Notes under the pieces: model-generated
Seen by the model: only the letters and a program-made list of their open reading frames with translations
Told to the model about the DNA's origin: nothing
Database searches by the model: none
NCBI GenBank assembly: GCA_033220425.1
Contig: CM065649.1
Location: 2,356,001-2,420,000 of the forward strand
From: Lepraria neglecta
Lineage: Eukaryota > Ascomycota > Lecanoromycetes > Lecanorales > Stereocaulaceae
DNA length: 64,000 nucleotides
Direction of reading: 5' to 3'
Made by a program: the position numbers and the translations under genes
Shown here: positions 1 through 11,246 of the stretch, piece after piece
Layout of the letters: the number at the start of each line of letters is the position of its first letter
How positions within the stretch are numbered: the stretch's first letter is position 1

Positions 1-2683
1 AGTCCATATGATAGGCGGTTCCAAAGGGAGCGTCAAGCTTTTGTTGCTGTTGGAACCACTCTATGCTCTGAGGGAAGGCACTGATTTTCTGTCGTCCTTG
101 CGTAACGCTCTCGCCGTAAAAGGTCACAAGTTCTGTCGGATGGCGAACCAAAAAGTCAACCTTCTTCTAATACCGATGGCACAATGCACATAAATCTATA
201 CGACCTCTACAATAACCCAGAGTCTCGACGTCAGTGGCAAAAACCAAGTTAGATACATTGAATCTGGTTAATAGCTTAACGATCGACATCCCTGGAAGAC
301 GACACCGTATCGTACCATGGCAGCGATATTGGCCTTCTCGAACGCGTTCGGGGGCGCTTGCCAGCTCGAAATAGAATGCGGAGACGAGCAATGCATAGAG
401 AGTCTTTTTACAATCTCGAAACTTTTGTGGTACGCGGACGCTTTCGCGCATCTCACCCATGCGATCAGTATTATCAATTACCGGTTCGTCCCTGGGTAAG
501 AAGGAATTCAACCGGATGTAGTCCTCTTGATTCCTCTCGTCAACAGATTTTATAAGTTTATCCCAAATCTTTTAGCCGTTAAAGGAGGACATAGAAGATC
601 GCCAGAGTCAAGGAACGTAGCCGTCGAGGATCACATAACAGAAGTCGGTAGTCCGGGGAGATGGCGAAGCCTTCTGGCCGTGCTCCGCCTGATAGCTTCG
701 CCATTGTACTCACACAAGTGCAGCCGAAGTGCCTCGACCACTGCGAAGTTAGTTTCTCATCTCCTGTAACGACGAGACACTTACGCTTCCCATATACAAC
801 TTTCTCTGGGCGAACGTGCGTGTACCCTAATCTATTATTCAGTCCTTTACTTCTAAGCGCAACACTCGCCCTTACCGTATTCTTCTTTCCTTGCGCCAGG
901 TCCGTTATAATTGGTGAAAATGACCGTAGAGGTATTCCCAATTGTAGCGGCGATGACGCCGACTTTGGTAGCAACGACCCCAGGCTGATAGCCAAATATG
1001 CGATCGTCGGCTCCTAAATCATCCTTTAAACAGCCTTCGAGGGCGTTTATATTATAATGACTATCCCTATACTAACCCTTTAAGAAGAGGCGAAGGCGTT
1101 TGATGAAGTTCGTCCGCCCTTGAGGTCGTTCAAAGAGTTTCCGAGCGAATGTATCGAAAATGTAAATATATTAAGGAGCTGGCATGCCACATAGGAACAA
1201 GATACAGATAATAAGACCCCCTGTCTCATTTATAAGCTTGACACCTCGTGAGATCGGAACGTGAAGCTTACCAACACTGGTGCCGAACGCAATATCAAAC
1301 AAGTCTTGAATCTGAAGTTCACTCCCCATCATATCCTGAATGATCGCCAGGATGTCTAGGGGAATAATACTATACGTGCCTCCCCTATTAATAGCTAAAA
1401 GCCGTTCGCTCGCGGAGAAAGGCTTGAGTCTGATAGTGCGATCCCCGGAACGGTATAAGAGACAAGTCTTGATATGATATTGACAATCTATAATGGACGT
1501 CTTATCCCTATAAATCCGTATATAGACGTTATATATCGCATGTCCGCACGAGAGTGCATTTTCTGGCTTCCGGCGAAGGCACTAGAGGCAGGTACGGTTG
1601 CTTTGAAGCTGCGGCCACGGTATGCCGAGGCCGCCTGCATTCTCCTGATATACTTGCGCCACGGAGTGACCTAAGGTAAGAGGGGTGGTAGATGGCATCG
1701 TAGACCGTCTTCGGGTTAAAGTCTGAGTCCCAAATCAGCTCGTAACTTGCTTATTGCCAGTGTAGGTACTTACGATGTATCTTGGGAGGGTACGCGTCCA
1801 GTAAGATGGTAGAAGCAATGAAACGTCCTATGGTGTCGTCCGATAGACCGTGGTCCATCCTAAGTTGGAAGAATGAGGTTAGATGATCGGCGTGGTCTGG
1901 ACCGACTTCGTTCCCTAGTCGGCTTACCGCAACGAAGTTGAAAGGCCGAAGAACAGGGGCTGCTGTATGTGATACGGCTATTTGAAAGAACTTGTTCAGG
2001 TGTACGGCCCAGTAGAGGCATTGACAGCGTAACCGGACGTTGCGTATCTTATCTATCTGCCTCTAAAGTAATTCCTTCAGCCGGCGAAAACGTGCTAATA
2101 GGGAAACTTGCTCGTCTGCTAGATGTAGGACCTTGATGGAAGAGTAGAAATCTTTTAAGACCCTCTGATCTAGGCTGAATTGGATATCTTGTATCTCGAG
2201 TAGATTATATATAGGACTGGCGCTCGCCTCGGCACCGCGTTTGACGATCATAACACTCGTTCTGGCTTGCTCAAGGGGACTCGATCCTCCTCCGGCAACG
2301 GGCCAAGTTTTCAGGCGATCCACGACGCCGTTGAAGTTGGGGAAGTCGTCCGCGAAAATACACAGTACGTCGCTGAAGGGACAGAGTATCCGCGCATACA
2401 GAATCTCATAGATATCGTGCACGGTCGTGGCATTCGCCCACCTGATGGGGAACGACTCAGACTCCTGGCAGGATGCGTTCAAAGTTGATCCGACCGTCGC
2501 AGACGGATCGCTTTCGGCAAATAGCACTGGATGATCGGAATAGAGGCTGCTGTTATCGATTCGCAGAGTAGCGATGCCGTCGTTACGCCCTTTCTCGATG
2601 TGATTTGGGAAAAGCTCTCGGAGAGCTTGTATTTTGGCTTTCCGACCTATGAATGAAAGGACCTCAGGACTTAGTATATGCAA
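1..2683 (-). pseudogene. Decayed patatin-like phospholipase gene (3' end beyond window)
   Basis: Read on the minus strand, the stretch carries, in the right order but in several frames, the parts of a large fungal patatin-like protein. The N-terminal region (2683-2063) is open for 206 codons. The oxyanion-loop segment (about 1369-1389) now reads NRGGTYSIIPL where the family has DGGGVRGIIPL. The serine elbow GTSVG (about 1270-1284) is kept. Further on are segments ending IFTNYNGPG (about 905-965) and a C-terminal part (511-1) with LYALLVSAFYFEL, CHGTIRCRLPG and CALCHRY. Stops interrupt it, for example a TAA at 1171-1173 just after FLCGMPAP. Patatins hydrolyse acyl lipids with a Ser-Asp dyad; loss of the glycine loop plus multiple stops means this copy is dead. 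Family assignment is strong. The C-terminal end lies beyond base 1. Confidence 0.8.
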
Positions 2684-2706
2684 GATTTAGTGTATGCAAG
2701 ATTTAA
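2679..2706. repeat. Short tandem duplication (TATGCAAGATTTA x2)
   Basis: The 13-base string tatgcaagattta occurs twice in tandem, separated by gtg, just upstream of the first open codon of the patatin relic. It is a small local duplication with no visible function. Confidence 0.6.
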
Positions 2707-2913
2707 ATTCATAGGCCCACCAAATTCTATAAATTTAATTGGCTGAAATCCGGCCGGCTTAAAGATTGGCCGGATTAAGGACAAGAGCTAGCAGACAAGA
2801 TCCTTCTCCTATGGAATTCATTCTTCTCCAATCCGTTGTTCCCTCGAATGGGGCTGGTTGAGCATCATGCTAAGCCTAACAAGCTTCTCCGCTCATAGCA
2901 GTTCTGACCCAGC

Positions 2914-3705
2914 ATGTTACTCCGGCGTCCCCTAACTCGTCTCCGTCTCTACAAACGTCTCCACGCAGAGATACAGCACTATTCCAGCAGCTCTCAATCA
3001 CCACTAAAACCCCCAGTATCCTCAGCGAATCACCACGACCTACTCACATTCCGCGACCATGCCCGATCCACAGACCTGTCCCCCACCTCCACCGTTTACG
3101 TCGGCACAACCTACGAATACCTCTGTACCCAGACCCTCCTCCGCCTCGGCTTCAAAGATCTAATCCGCACAGGAGGCCGCTCAGATAAAGGCATAGATTT
3201 ACTAGGCCATTGGACACTGCCCTCTAAAACATCGCCAACAAAAGAGGTCCCTGTTATAGTCCAATGCAAAGCCGTTTCCCGCAAGCCCGGACCAGAAATG
3301 ATACGCGAGCTTGAAGGCGCTTTGTCCAACGCACCTGCGGAATGGAGAGGGGAAGATGCAGTGGGTGTGCTGTGTGCGAAGAGGGAGGCTACGGGGGGTG
3401 TGAGGGAGGCGGTTAGGATGTCGGGGAAAGGGGGTGTGTGGGTTATGATTGAGGATTTGGATGAGGGGGTAGTCACGACTGGGAGGGAAGGACAGAGGGA
3501 AGGGGGGATTAGGCGGGGTGGGAGGGTCAAGCAGATTCTGTGGAATGAGAGGGTTGGGAAGATGGTTGGAGAGGGTGTTGGGGCCGGGGTGAGGTATGTT
3601 CCTGGGGTTGGGGGGAGGGGGATGGAGAAGGAGGTCTGTCTGATGGTTGATGGGGTGGTTTGGGTGCCTGAGATGGGGAAAGTGGAACAGGAAGACAAGA
3701 CATGA
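2914..3705 (+). CDS. rrg7: Required for respiratory growth protein 7-like (DUF2034, mitochondrial)
   Basis: A single-exon 263-residue protein. The N-terminus is rich in Arg/Leu/Ser without acidic residues (1-35), as expected of a mitochondrial presequence. The core has YEYLCTQTLLRLGF (67-80), GGRSDKGIDLLGHW (87-100) and VIVQCKA (114-120). The Asp near 91/95 and Gln117-x-Lys119 fit the PD-(D/E)xK nuclease-like fold of the DUF2034/Rrg7 family. In yeast RRG7 is needed for respiratory growth; its enzymatic activity is not settled. The C-terminal third is Gly/Arg/Glu rich and encoded by a strongly purine-biased strand. The first ATG of the frame is used. Confidence in the family is high; function is by homology. 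Confidence 0.85.
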   Translation: MLLRRPLTRLRLYKRLHAEIQHYSSSSQSPLKPPVSSANHHDLLTFRDHARSTDLSPTSTVYVGTTYEYLCTQTLLRLGFKDLIRTGGRSDKGIDLLGHWTLPSKTSPTKEVPVIVQCKAVSRKPGPEMIRELEGALSNAPAEWRGEDAVGVLCAKREATGGVREAVRMSGKGGVWVMIEDLDEGVVTTGREGQREGGIRRGGRVKQILWNERVGKMVGEGVGAGVRYVPGVGGRGMEKEVCLMVDGVVWVPEMGKVEQEDKT

Positions 3706-4076
3706 GGGGAGAGGCTGCGATGTCATCCAGATGTCCGCTGGCGCCAACACGACATTCTTTGAATTTCCGAATAAGACGCTGAGAGGTATTCTGCTGCCTT
3801 TGCAACAGCGCAGGACGGTGCTACCCTCCAATTCTGGGAGATCTTGCAGACTGCTTTGTACGTGTCTGGAAGCTGTAGGGGGAAGAATAGTATGTGTAGC
3901 GAGGCTGTTAGGGCAAGTTTTTAATTGTGGTCTTTGAAGGTAAAAGTTCTCGTCCTAATATTTGTACAGGAGCAGCTCTAATTATCTATCTAGTACCGTT
4001 GGATGTAAAAATGAAATCTATTCTATAAACACTCGATCTTAGACTTCACGTGCAGTAACCATGTTCAGACGTCTGC
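3706..4076. other. Intergenic, nothing recognised
   Basis: This is the 3' flank of rrg7 and of the converging terpene-cyclase relic. No coding, RNA or repeat signal was seen. Confidence 0.5.
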
Positions 4077-5651
4077 CTAGATCTCAGCGATACTGACACT
4101 CATCATCATCTTCGCCATCAAATAGTTAATCTCATCAGCCATCTCCTGCTCCTGCTGCGATCGAAGCTGGTCCCACTCTTTGATGGCTAGGATAGCCAAA
4201 CTCGCAGTCAACTCCCGATGATAAAAGTCCAACCCACCTCTAGCAAACCGATAGCACAGTCCAGCACCAAAGCTACCATCCTCCTCTTGCGTCATGAGCA
4301 GCCTTTCAAAGTCCTTTCTCGAAGAAATTCAGCATCTCGCGCTCGCGATGACCCGACAAGCTAGCGATAAAGTATCGTCTGGCGCCTCAGTCCTCTCGAG
4401 CATGCAATCACGGAGTACAGGCTGGAGGCGCTTGTGGAGGTGTGGAGCTTTCATGATCAGACGGGAGCAGAAGTAGAGAAAGAAGTCTGCTGTAGGATAG
4501 TAGCGGGTGCCGTCTCGGAAGCCTCTCGTTTTCATTATGCAGTAGACCCAGTCTTCTGTTTCCTTGACTTGGTGGCCGCAGCCGAATTCGTTGAAGAAAG
4601 TTATAGTATTAAGAGCGGCGGTGGCATACACGCGGGTGCGGTTGTCGGTGAGATACGTTTGTAGTATACCACGGGAGTCGCGGTAGCGGAGCATGCGGTC
4701 CATCATGCTATCTCGCGTTTCTTGAGGGATGGTCTTTATGGCTGACATTCCGATGGCGTTGATGTCGATGTCGGGTGGGTATACGAACATTTTGGGCGTA
4801 TTGCCATAAGACCAAGCGAATTCTGGCAATGTGTCATCATACTCGACTGAGCTTTCGTCTTCTGTAGCGTCAAGGATTAGGAATTGAGCGAATGCGTCTT
4901 TGATTGTTTTCCCATTGGCCATCTCGAGGTCCATTTGGCGGGCATTTTTTTGCAGGTATTGCTGGGCTCGAGGGATGGGATCACTGCATATTGCCTGTAC
5001 ATGCTCAACTGTTTCGTGAATGTCTGTGAAGACTAGTCCGTAGAAGCCAAGAGAGCGAGCGGCCACAACACTTTCGAGACTTGAGCTGACGAAAAGGGTC
5101 CTTGCGGGGTTCAATGACTCGAGGTCCAAAAGGCTGTCGAAGAAGCCTAGGTGTGGCATTCTTTCACCAACTTGAGAAGACAGAAAGACATGCTCTAGTG
5201 TGTTAAGAAGTTTGAACTCGAACGCAGTGACTGGAAGACAGGCTCAGGAATATTTCCCACACCAAACACTTTATGATCTTGCTGTAAGCCCTTGACTAAA
5301 GCCAGCATTTCTTGTTTCGGAGCCATGGACGTGGCTGCTTGCATTAGTACTCGTACGTCTTCTTCTGACAGGTCGAAGGTGTGACTGATTTCTTCGAGAC
5401 ATCGTTGTTCGGTGATGAGGCCTTTTTCGAAGTCGTAATATGCTGTTGAGTTGAGGATCTCGTGTGTGTTTAGGTGTGCGTGGTACTTCAACCGCGGCTT
5501 GTCGGCTCTCGCGGAGTGTAGGAGGGTGTCGTTGATTTCGAATGTGATGTTGTCGAACCACCGGAATGACCTTGCAAGGGGAGAAGAGCTACGATTGATC
5601 AGCCCGGCGTCATTTTCTGTGAAAAGGGACTTACCATGGGATGGAAGGCAT
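4077..5651 (-). pseudogene. HAD-like terpene cyclase (AstC-type) relic with frameshift and internal stop
   Basis: On the minus strand the conceptual protein starts at 5651 (MPSIP) and has a 46-nt intron (5634-5589, GTAAGT..TAG). It follows the family order: an HAD-like N-terminal half (YYDFEKGLITEQRC, VFGVGNI, LFVSSSLESVVAARSLG), then a cyclase-like half with PPDIDINAIGM, LQTYLTDNRTRVYATAALN, FGCGHQVKETEDWVY and RYYPTADFFLYF, ending GSFGAGLCYRFARGGLDFYHRELTASLAILAI split over the end. AstC-type proteins are HAD-like class II cyclases of drimane-type sesquiterpene pathways, using an Asp in a DxDTT-like motif (here DIDIN). Two lesions are visible: a shift of frame within gtgtgt at about 5198-5203, so that FLTH runs into TAG while the next frame continues EHVFLSSQVGERMPHLG, and an in-frame TGA at 4329-4331 between SARC and ISSRKDFERLL. 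Otherwise the frame is well kept, so decay looks recent. The cyclase assignment is by family resemblance. Confidence 0.72.
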
Positions 5652-6815
5652 GATGGGCCTCCCAAACTTTGGTAGAACCTGGCCGCGGCTGCGGTATTCT
5701 TTTGGCGGCCTTTCTCCTTCTTTTATTTAAAAATGTATTGACTCCTTCCTTGGCAAGATGAAAATGGTTGCTGAATCTCTGGTTTGTGTTGGGGCGCAAA
5801 GCTCACATTCTTTATATCTTCATCAAAGCGAGAAACGGAGTAGAATGAGAGCCTGTATCGCAGCATTCTTCGCTTGCAACATCCTCTTGAGGTAGGAATA
5901 GGAACAGCATACTGAGATTGTCCAAGAGCAAGGCACAAAAATTCTTTCAACCAGCCATTGCTGGACACAGTTCCAGACTGCTTCCAGAAGCCAACAGATG
6001 GTCAAAAATAACAATTTAGACAGACTAGGAGTGCTAATATAGAGGATTTACGTTACCTCTTTACATCACACCGCAATTCTCGTCTGCAACATCCATGATT
6101 TCGCCATGGCTTCTCGCACCAGTTGGTGGACAGGTCGTGTGGGTTCGCCAGATAGAGAATAGCATATGCAGAAGCATGACGCCAGTATCGATTGAGAAAA
6201 TGAGAAAGTATACACAGACGTAGAGTCCAATCGTTCTTCGTACCATGCGTGAGTTCAGTGCGCTAGAAACACATCCTGCCTGTGGCTGACTGACTTCCGC
6301 ATATCTGAAACATCAGTGTCTTTTCAGTGATGAAGACATTGAGCGTATCAAGTGCAACCCTCGTACGCCCCCAGAAAAGTAAGTGATGCCTGCTTCCACT
6401 CGCGAGGTTTTGACGATTCGTCTTGCTCAATCGGCAGGAGTTGAGAAGGCTGAGTCGGTGATGGGTGCTCTGGTGGCGTCTTGTGAAGCATAGATGGAAC
6501 GGTGTTCTACCATTGGAGTTGGGGAGTCGATTTTGACGTGACACCCGATGTTTTTGTATGACATTATCTTGTCAGAGCCTCCTGAACTAGAATGTACCAT
6601 ATAATCTGTCAGCAATACTTGGCAAGGCCCCCGATTCTGTATATATTTTGGTACTTCAGTAATCTTTTCATGTATGTCAGATATGCGCAGCACCTTACGT
6701 GCATCGTAACGGTGATTGTAAGTTCATGGCCAATTTAGCCAACCATCCAAGTTCTATATGCAATCGGGTACATTCGCTGAATTGCAGGTCGAAATCTGCA
6801 CAACATATACGCACC
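5652..6815. other. 1.2-kb gap without a recognised gene
   Basis: Only short open frames occur. A minus-strand one at 6246-6061 has a hydrophobic stretch (YVCVYFLIFSIDTGVMLLHM), and another at 6014-5823 is also hydrophobic. Neither could be joined into a convincing spliced gene and neither resembles a family known to me. It may be further relic sequence beside the terpene-cyclase pseudogene. Confidence 0.4.
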
Positions 6816-8794
6816 TCAAGCCTCTCGGCCTCTATCTCGCTCTTTTCGCTTCTTCACATTTTCAACCCAATCATGGTGTATACTCCAAAGACTAATAACC
6901 ACGCCCGCCAAGCTAGCTGCCATGGTGACGAAATATGCGTTGCGATAACAGTAGATTCCTTCTCTACAATCGCGCGTCCCATCCGGCAAGATGACCGAAT
7001 GTTGGTCGTATATGTGGCCATAGACAAGGTTGAAGATATTTCCAAAGACAATAGGTGCAAGGGTCATGCAGCCCCAGTTCTGGCTCAGGCCTCCCACACC
7101 AAAGGTCTCGGCAATGAGTGATGGGTATACTCCGAATAGGAAGCCGTAGGCTAACCCTGTAAGACCAGAGATTAAGCCAAGGGCGTGTGGATTGTCGATG
7201 TTGACGCCGCATATTTGGGCGAGCAGGAAGATCGAGCTGGATAGGAAAAGGCACCAAGATCGGGACATGCCGAGTTTCTTGACGATCAGGTCTGATCCGA
7301 TGCCTAGTCATATAAGCGCTGATCGAAAAAATGGAGGGAAAACGGCCTTTACCACTCAGGAGTCGGCCGCAGAAGCTCATGAAGGAGAGGATCTCGACGT
7401 GCATCAGTTGTCGTTTTTGGATGAACTCTGAGGAGGCGCTGTCATCGTAGTGATGCCATATTGCTCTAGCCTGTATAATAATTAGAGCAGGATCAAAAAA
7501 ATTTCGAAAGGCAATTCAGCTTACGTCGCCTCCAATGTTACTACAGAATCATTAATATATATTTCAAAAATCTACAGGATTGAGAAGACTTACTTGATGG
7601 TCATTAGGCCGACCCCGGTCAGCAAACCCATCATCAACCACAATTGGTAGAACTTCATCTTGGAAAGTAGAGCTAAGCCTCGTATATCTACGTGATGTGA
7701 GTCATGATCGGCTTCATTTTTCGCAGTCGGTTCTTGATAAGGAATATCTCCAGGGCCCGACCCAGAAGATTTGGACAGCAAAGAAGAGGTCTCCTCTGCG
7801 CCCTGCTTAGGGCCCTCAGGTTCATTGAACTCTGTAGGATCCTTGGGCGTGTCATCATGGTAGGAGATACCCTCAGGCTGCGTACCTGGTTCATCTTGAG
7901 ATAAGTGTCCAGCGCTATATCTGCTGTCTCCAGATCTTGCACGCTTCAGTAGGGTCGAGGAGTCTGAACAGCTTCGATCCTCTGTCTTGAGTGGAGAGTA
8001 GGTGGAAGTATATGGGACGACGCGGAGGAAGAGGGTTCCGACGAGGACCATGACGAATGTGGCGATTGCTAAAAGTAGGAGGAGATCTGAGGCGTTGTCT
8101 GGGAAGGCCAAGGATGATAATGCTGCGAAGAAGAGTGCGCTCAGGCCGAACGCTGCTAGGGGGAACGCTGTTGCAGTGCCACGAGAGTGTGGCCAATTCA
8201 GAGCAGCTGCATCGCGATCAATTGGTGGGCAAGTTGGTGATACATTGATCCTCACATGTCTTGATCGAGCCTGCAAAAGCCGCGCAGCCCCCAATGCCTG
8301 TCAAGAACGCGAAGAGACATAGCCATGGCATCGATACTGAGCCAGGCCCGCCCTCGTATGCTGTGGATGCATCAGAAGCTGACACTTGAGTTGACGTCAA
8401 TCATCTTACCTCTGTATATTGAGAAGTAGCCGGCTCCTAATGACAGAGATCCAAATAGAGCACCTGGTCTGGGCCCTCTATTATCGACAAGTAACCCAAC
8501 CGGTATGCCAGCGATATACATCCCGAGGTTCCCGAACGTCCCCTGTCATGTCTTAAAATTTTAAACATGTCCGGTTGCTTGGATATAACCCACTATCAAG
8601 TTGCTCTGGGTTGAGGAGAGTTTCATCCTCTCCGCGAAGGCCGGTGCCCACGCTGAGTAGGCATACTGTCCTTCTGGTCAGCCAATGAGCATGCACACCA
8701 TGGCAATACTCACATTGGTCCCACATGCCAACGATATCACAGTGGCAGCAATAACGGACACCACCCTCGCTGACCTCAGTTTGCTGTCGGCCAT
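6816..8794 (-). CDS. MFS transporter with nodulin-like domain
   Basis: A multi-exon gene. It starts with MADSKLRSARVVSVIAATVI at 8794 and continues through AYSAWAPAFAERMKLSSTQ, FGNLGMYIAGIPVGLLVDN (the MFS loop 2-3 motif, here G-x-L-V-D-N-R-G-P-R), SVSMPWLCLFAFLTGIGGC, LNWPHSRGTATAFPLAAFG and a long hydrophilic central loop (about 7690-7990). Then come LWLMMGLLTGVGLM, IWHHYDDSASSEFIQ, YPSLIAETFGVGGLSQNWG and YFVTMAASLAGVVISL, with a basic tail. Several 45-60-nt introns with GTGAG/GTAAG donors join these in frame, for example one between SIYR and AYEGG. The two six-helix halves and the Asn-Trp-Gly motif fit the nodulin-like/monocarboxylate-type MFS group found across fungi. The substrate is unknown. 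It is divergent from TMS1 and appears intact. Confidence 0.82.
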
Positions 8795-9137
8795 TGCAGC
8801 TACAGCCTGATAAGGTTGTTGAGGATGCTATTTGGTCATCATCAAGTCGCGGTGACGGCGCGGTGACGGTGTGTACGTGACTCAGTAACCCACAGAAATA
8901 ACATGCATCAAATCGTCCGGTCATACAGAGATCACAAAGAGTCAGGGAGTATATTGATCAAGTTAATTGGTTTTTGCTTTATCAGTTACCAAGTGGCATG
9001 ACCTCAGCGCTTGGCACAGCTTTTAGTGCTGTCCGAGGCGTCCCTCCGCGCTCCAAAAGAGACAACAACGCCTGCTACCAAATCCCACAAGCTTACCATC
9101 GCCAAAAGCCCAAGAAGAAGCTTGCTTGGTATCAAAG
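8795..9137. promoter_or_regulatory. Divergent promoter region, MFS transporter / TMS1
   Basis: This 343-bp spacer separates two divergent start codons and must hold both promoters. No specific operator-like motif could be assigned. Confidence 0.4.
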
Positions 9138-10685
9138 ATGGGTGCGCTCTTGTCATTGCCTCTCCTGGCTATTCCATCGATAGGAACGGTAAGTGCCTGT
9201 TGCTTTAGCCGCCACCTGCGCTCTCACTGACAGCACCCTAGCTGATGACATTCGGCGCCTCATGTTGCGGAGCTGCAACCTGCTCTGCGGTATGCAGTGC
9301 TTGTGGAAAGTTCCAGAGCAGGTAAGATCCCCTCGAGCGCTGCGATGAGGTCCTGCTAACAGGCATCCAGCATGGCCACTCGAATCGCCTACGCCGTCAT
9401 TCTGCTCGTCAACTCGATAATATCATGGCTAATGCTCACACCGTGGGCGCTCAAGAAGCTCGAACGTCTCACTTTAGACTATATGACCATCTCTTGCCAG
9501 GGTAAACAATGTTATGGTTTCGTCGCTGTCCAGCGGGTCAACTTCGCCCTCGGTCTCTTCCATTTCGCTCTCGCAATACTACTTCTCGGCGTCAAATCAT
9601 CTCGAGATGGTCGCGCTGCTCTACAAAATGGTTACTGGGGACCTAAGATCATCGCCTGGCTGGCTCTCGTCGTCCTCACTTTCTTCATACCCGAAGCATT
9701 CTTCCAAGTCTGGGGCAAATACTTCGCCTTGGCCGGTGCAATGCTCTTCGTCCTTCTGGGCCTCATCCTCTTAGTCGATCTTGCACATACCTGGGCCGAA
9801 TTCTGCTTGGAGAAGATCGAGAATTACGATTCAAAGGCATGGAGGTCCATATTGATCGGATCGACGCTCGGAATGTACACGATTTCCTTCGCCATGACAA
9901 TCGTCATGTACATCTTCTTCGCCAACAGCGGCTGCTCGATGAACCAAGCAGCTATCACCGTCAACCTCCTCGTCCTCCTTGTCATCTCCGCCATCTCAGT
10001 CCACCCCACAATCCAAGAATATAACCCTCAAGCAGGCCTCGCACAATCCGCAATGGTAGCCATCTACTGCACCTATCTCACCATGTCCGCCGTATCAATG
10101 GAACCCGACGACCACCAGTGCAACCCACTCATTCGCGCTCGCGGCACTCGTACAGCATCCATCGTCATCGGCGCAATCGTCACTATGCTCACAATTGCCT
10201 ACACCACAACCCGCGCAGCTACTCAAGGCATCGCATTAGGCAGCCAGACAAGCCACTCATACAGCAAGCTCGGCGGCGACGACTCAGAGCACGGTCTAGT
10301 CAACACACAACCTTCCTCATCCCGTCGCGAAATGCGCGCTGAAGCCCTTCGCGCAGCTGTCGAAGCTGGTAGTTTGCCCGCCAACGCCCTTGACGATGAC
10401 GACGATGACGAAGAATCAAATGATGGACATGGTGGCAAGGACGATGAGAGACAAGGAACGCAATACAACTACAGCCTCTTCCACGTCATTTTCCTGCTGG
10501 CAACATGTTGGGTAGCCACGCTCCTGACGCAGAACATCGATTTCGAGAATACGGGCGATTTCGCGGCTGTGGGCAGGACGTATTGGGCCAGTTGGGTCAA
10601 GATTGTGAGCGCGTGGGTTGCGTACGGAATTTATTCATGGAGTTTAGTCGCTCCAGTGGCGATGCCAGATCGATTTGGGCACTAA
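9138..10685 (+). CDS. TMS1: Serinc/TMS1 family membrane protein
   Basis: Three exons: 9138-9188, 9242-9321 and 9371-10685, giving 481 residues. Exon 1 encodes MGALLSLPLLAIPSIGT, exon 2 LMTFGASCCGAATCSAVC, the characteristic Cys-rich start of Serinc proteins, and exon 3 the rest. About ten hydrophobic segments follow, with WGPKIIAWLALVVLTFFIPE, FFQVWGKYFALAGAMLFVLL, NSGCSMNQAAITVNL and VHPTIQEYNPQAGLAQSAMV as family landmarks. An acidic Asp/Glu run (DDDDDDEESNDGHGG) lies in the last large cytosolic loop, as in fungal homologues. Serinc proteins sit in vacuolar/endomembranes and have been linked to serine and phospholipid metabolism; yeast Tms1 is vacuolar and its function is poorly known. Both introns have GTAAG donors. 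Confidence 0.93.
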
Positions 10686-11246
10686 GTGGGAAAGGAGGCC
10701 GCATCGAGCATTGCATAATTAGGTGTTATACCGGATGGCAGTATGATTGGTTGGTTCATGCATCAATTTTCGATAGGCAGGCGGTACTTATGAGCACCAT
10801 GTATGGCGTTTGGAGGACTACTATCAGCAGAACGTGTATTATATGTAGCGCAGTCACCAACGAATAGGAAGATTCAAAATTCATGGGCAATAAACGTTGC
10901 ATAATTGGTATATTTCCCCTGATTTGCCCCTGCCACAGGAGCTAGGACCCCAGAGATCCTCCACCGCGGCGTCGTAGAATACATGTAATCGCCAGACATG
11001 GGGGTATTAAGAATTGCATGTAAACTTTTGACGATGCGGTAGGCGCTAGAAAACTCGTGATAATAGTACACAGTCCGAAGACTACCGACAAAGGAAAAGT
11101 AGTTTGGGTATTAGTATTAAGGTGTAGACAATACGATGATTCGGGCATCGATGTAATTGTGATAAGTGGTCGTTGACTTGGTATCATTGAGAATGAAGTG
11201 CCATGAAAAGGGCGGCGGCTTGGTAGAATCGTGGTGTTCGTGATGT
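10686..11246. other. Convergent intergenic region TMS1 / areB
   Basis: 3' flanks of two converging genes. No gene, RNA or repeat was seen; terminators are not readable by eye. Confidence 0.45.

Noticed and set aside
3111-3831. Long minus-strand frames rich in Pro/Ser/Thr opposite rrg7
   Set aside because: Shadow of the G-rich coding strand of rrg7; no family resemblance and overlapped by a conserved gene.
4077-8794. A terpenoid biosynthetic cluster formed by the cyclase relic and the MFS gene
   Set aside because: The transporter is of the nodulin-like type common as a stand-alone gene, and no P450, oxidase or prenyltransferase gene is adjacent.
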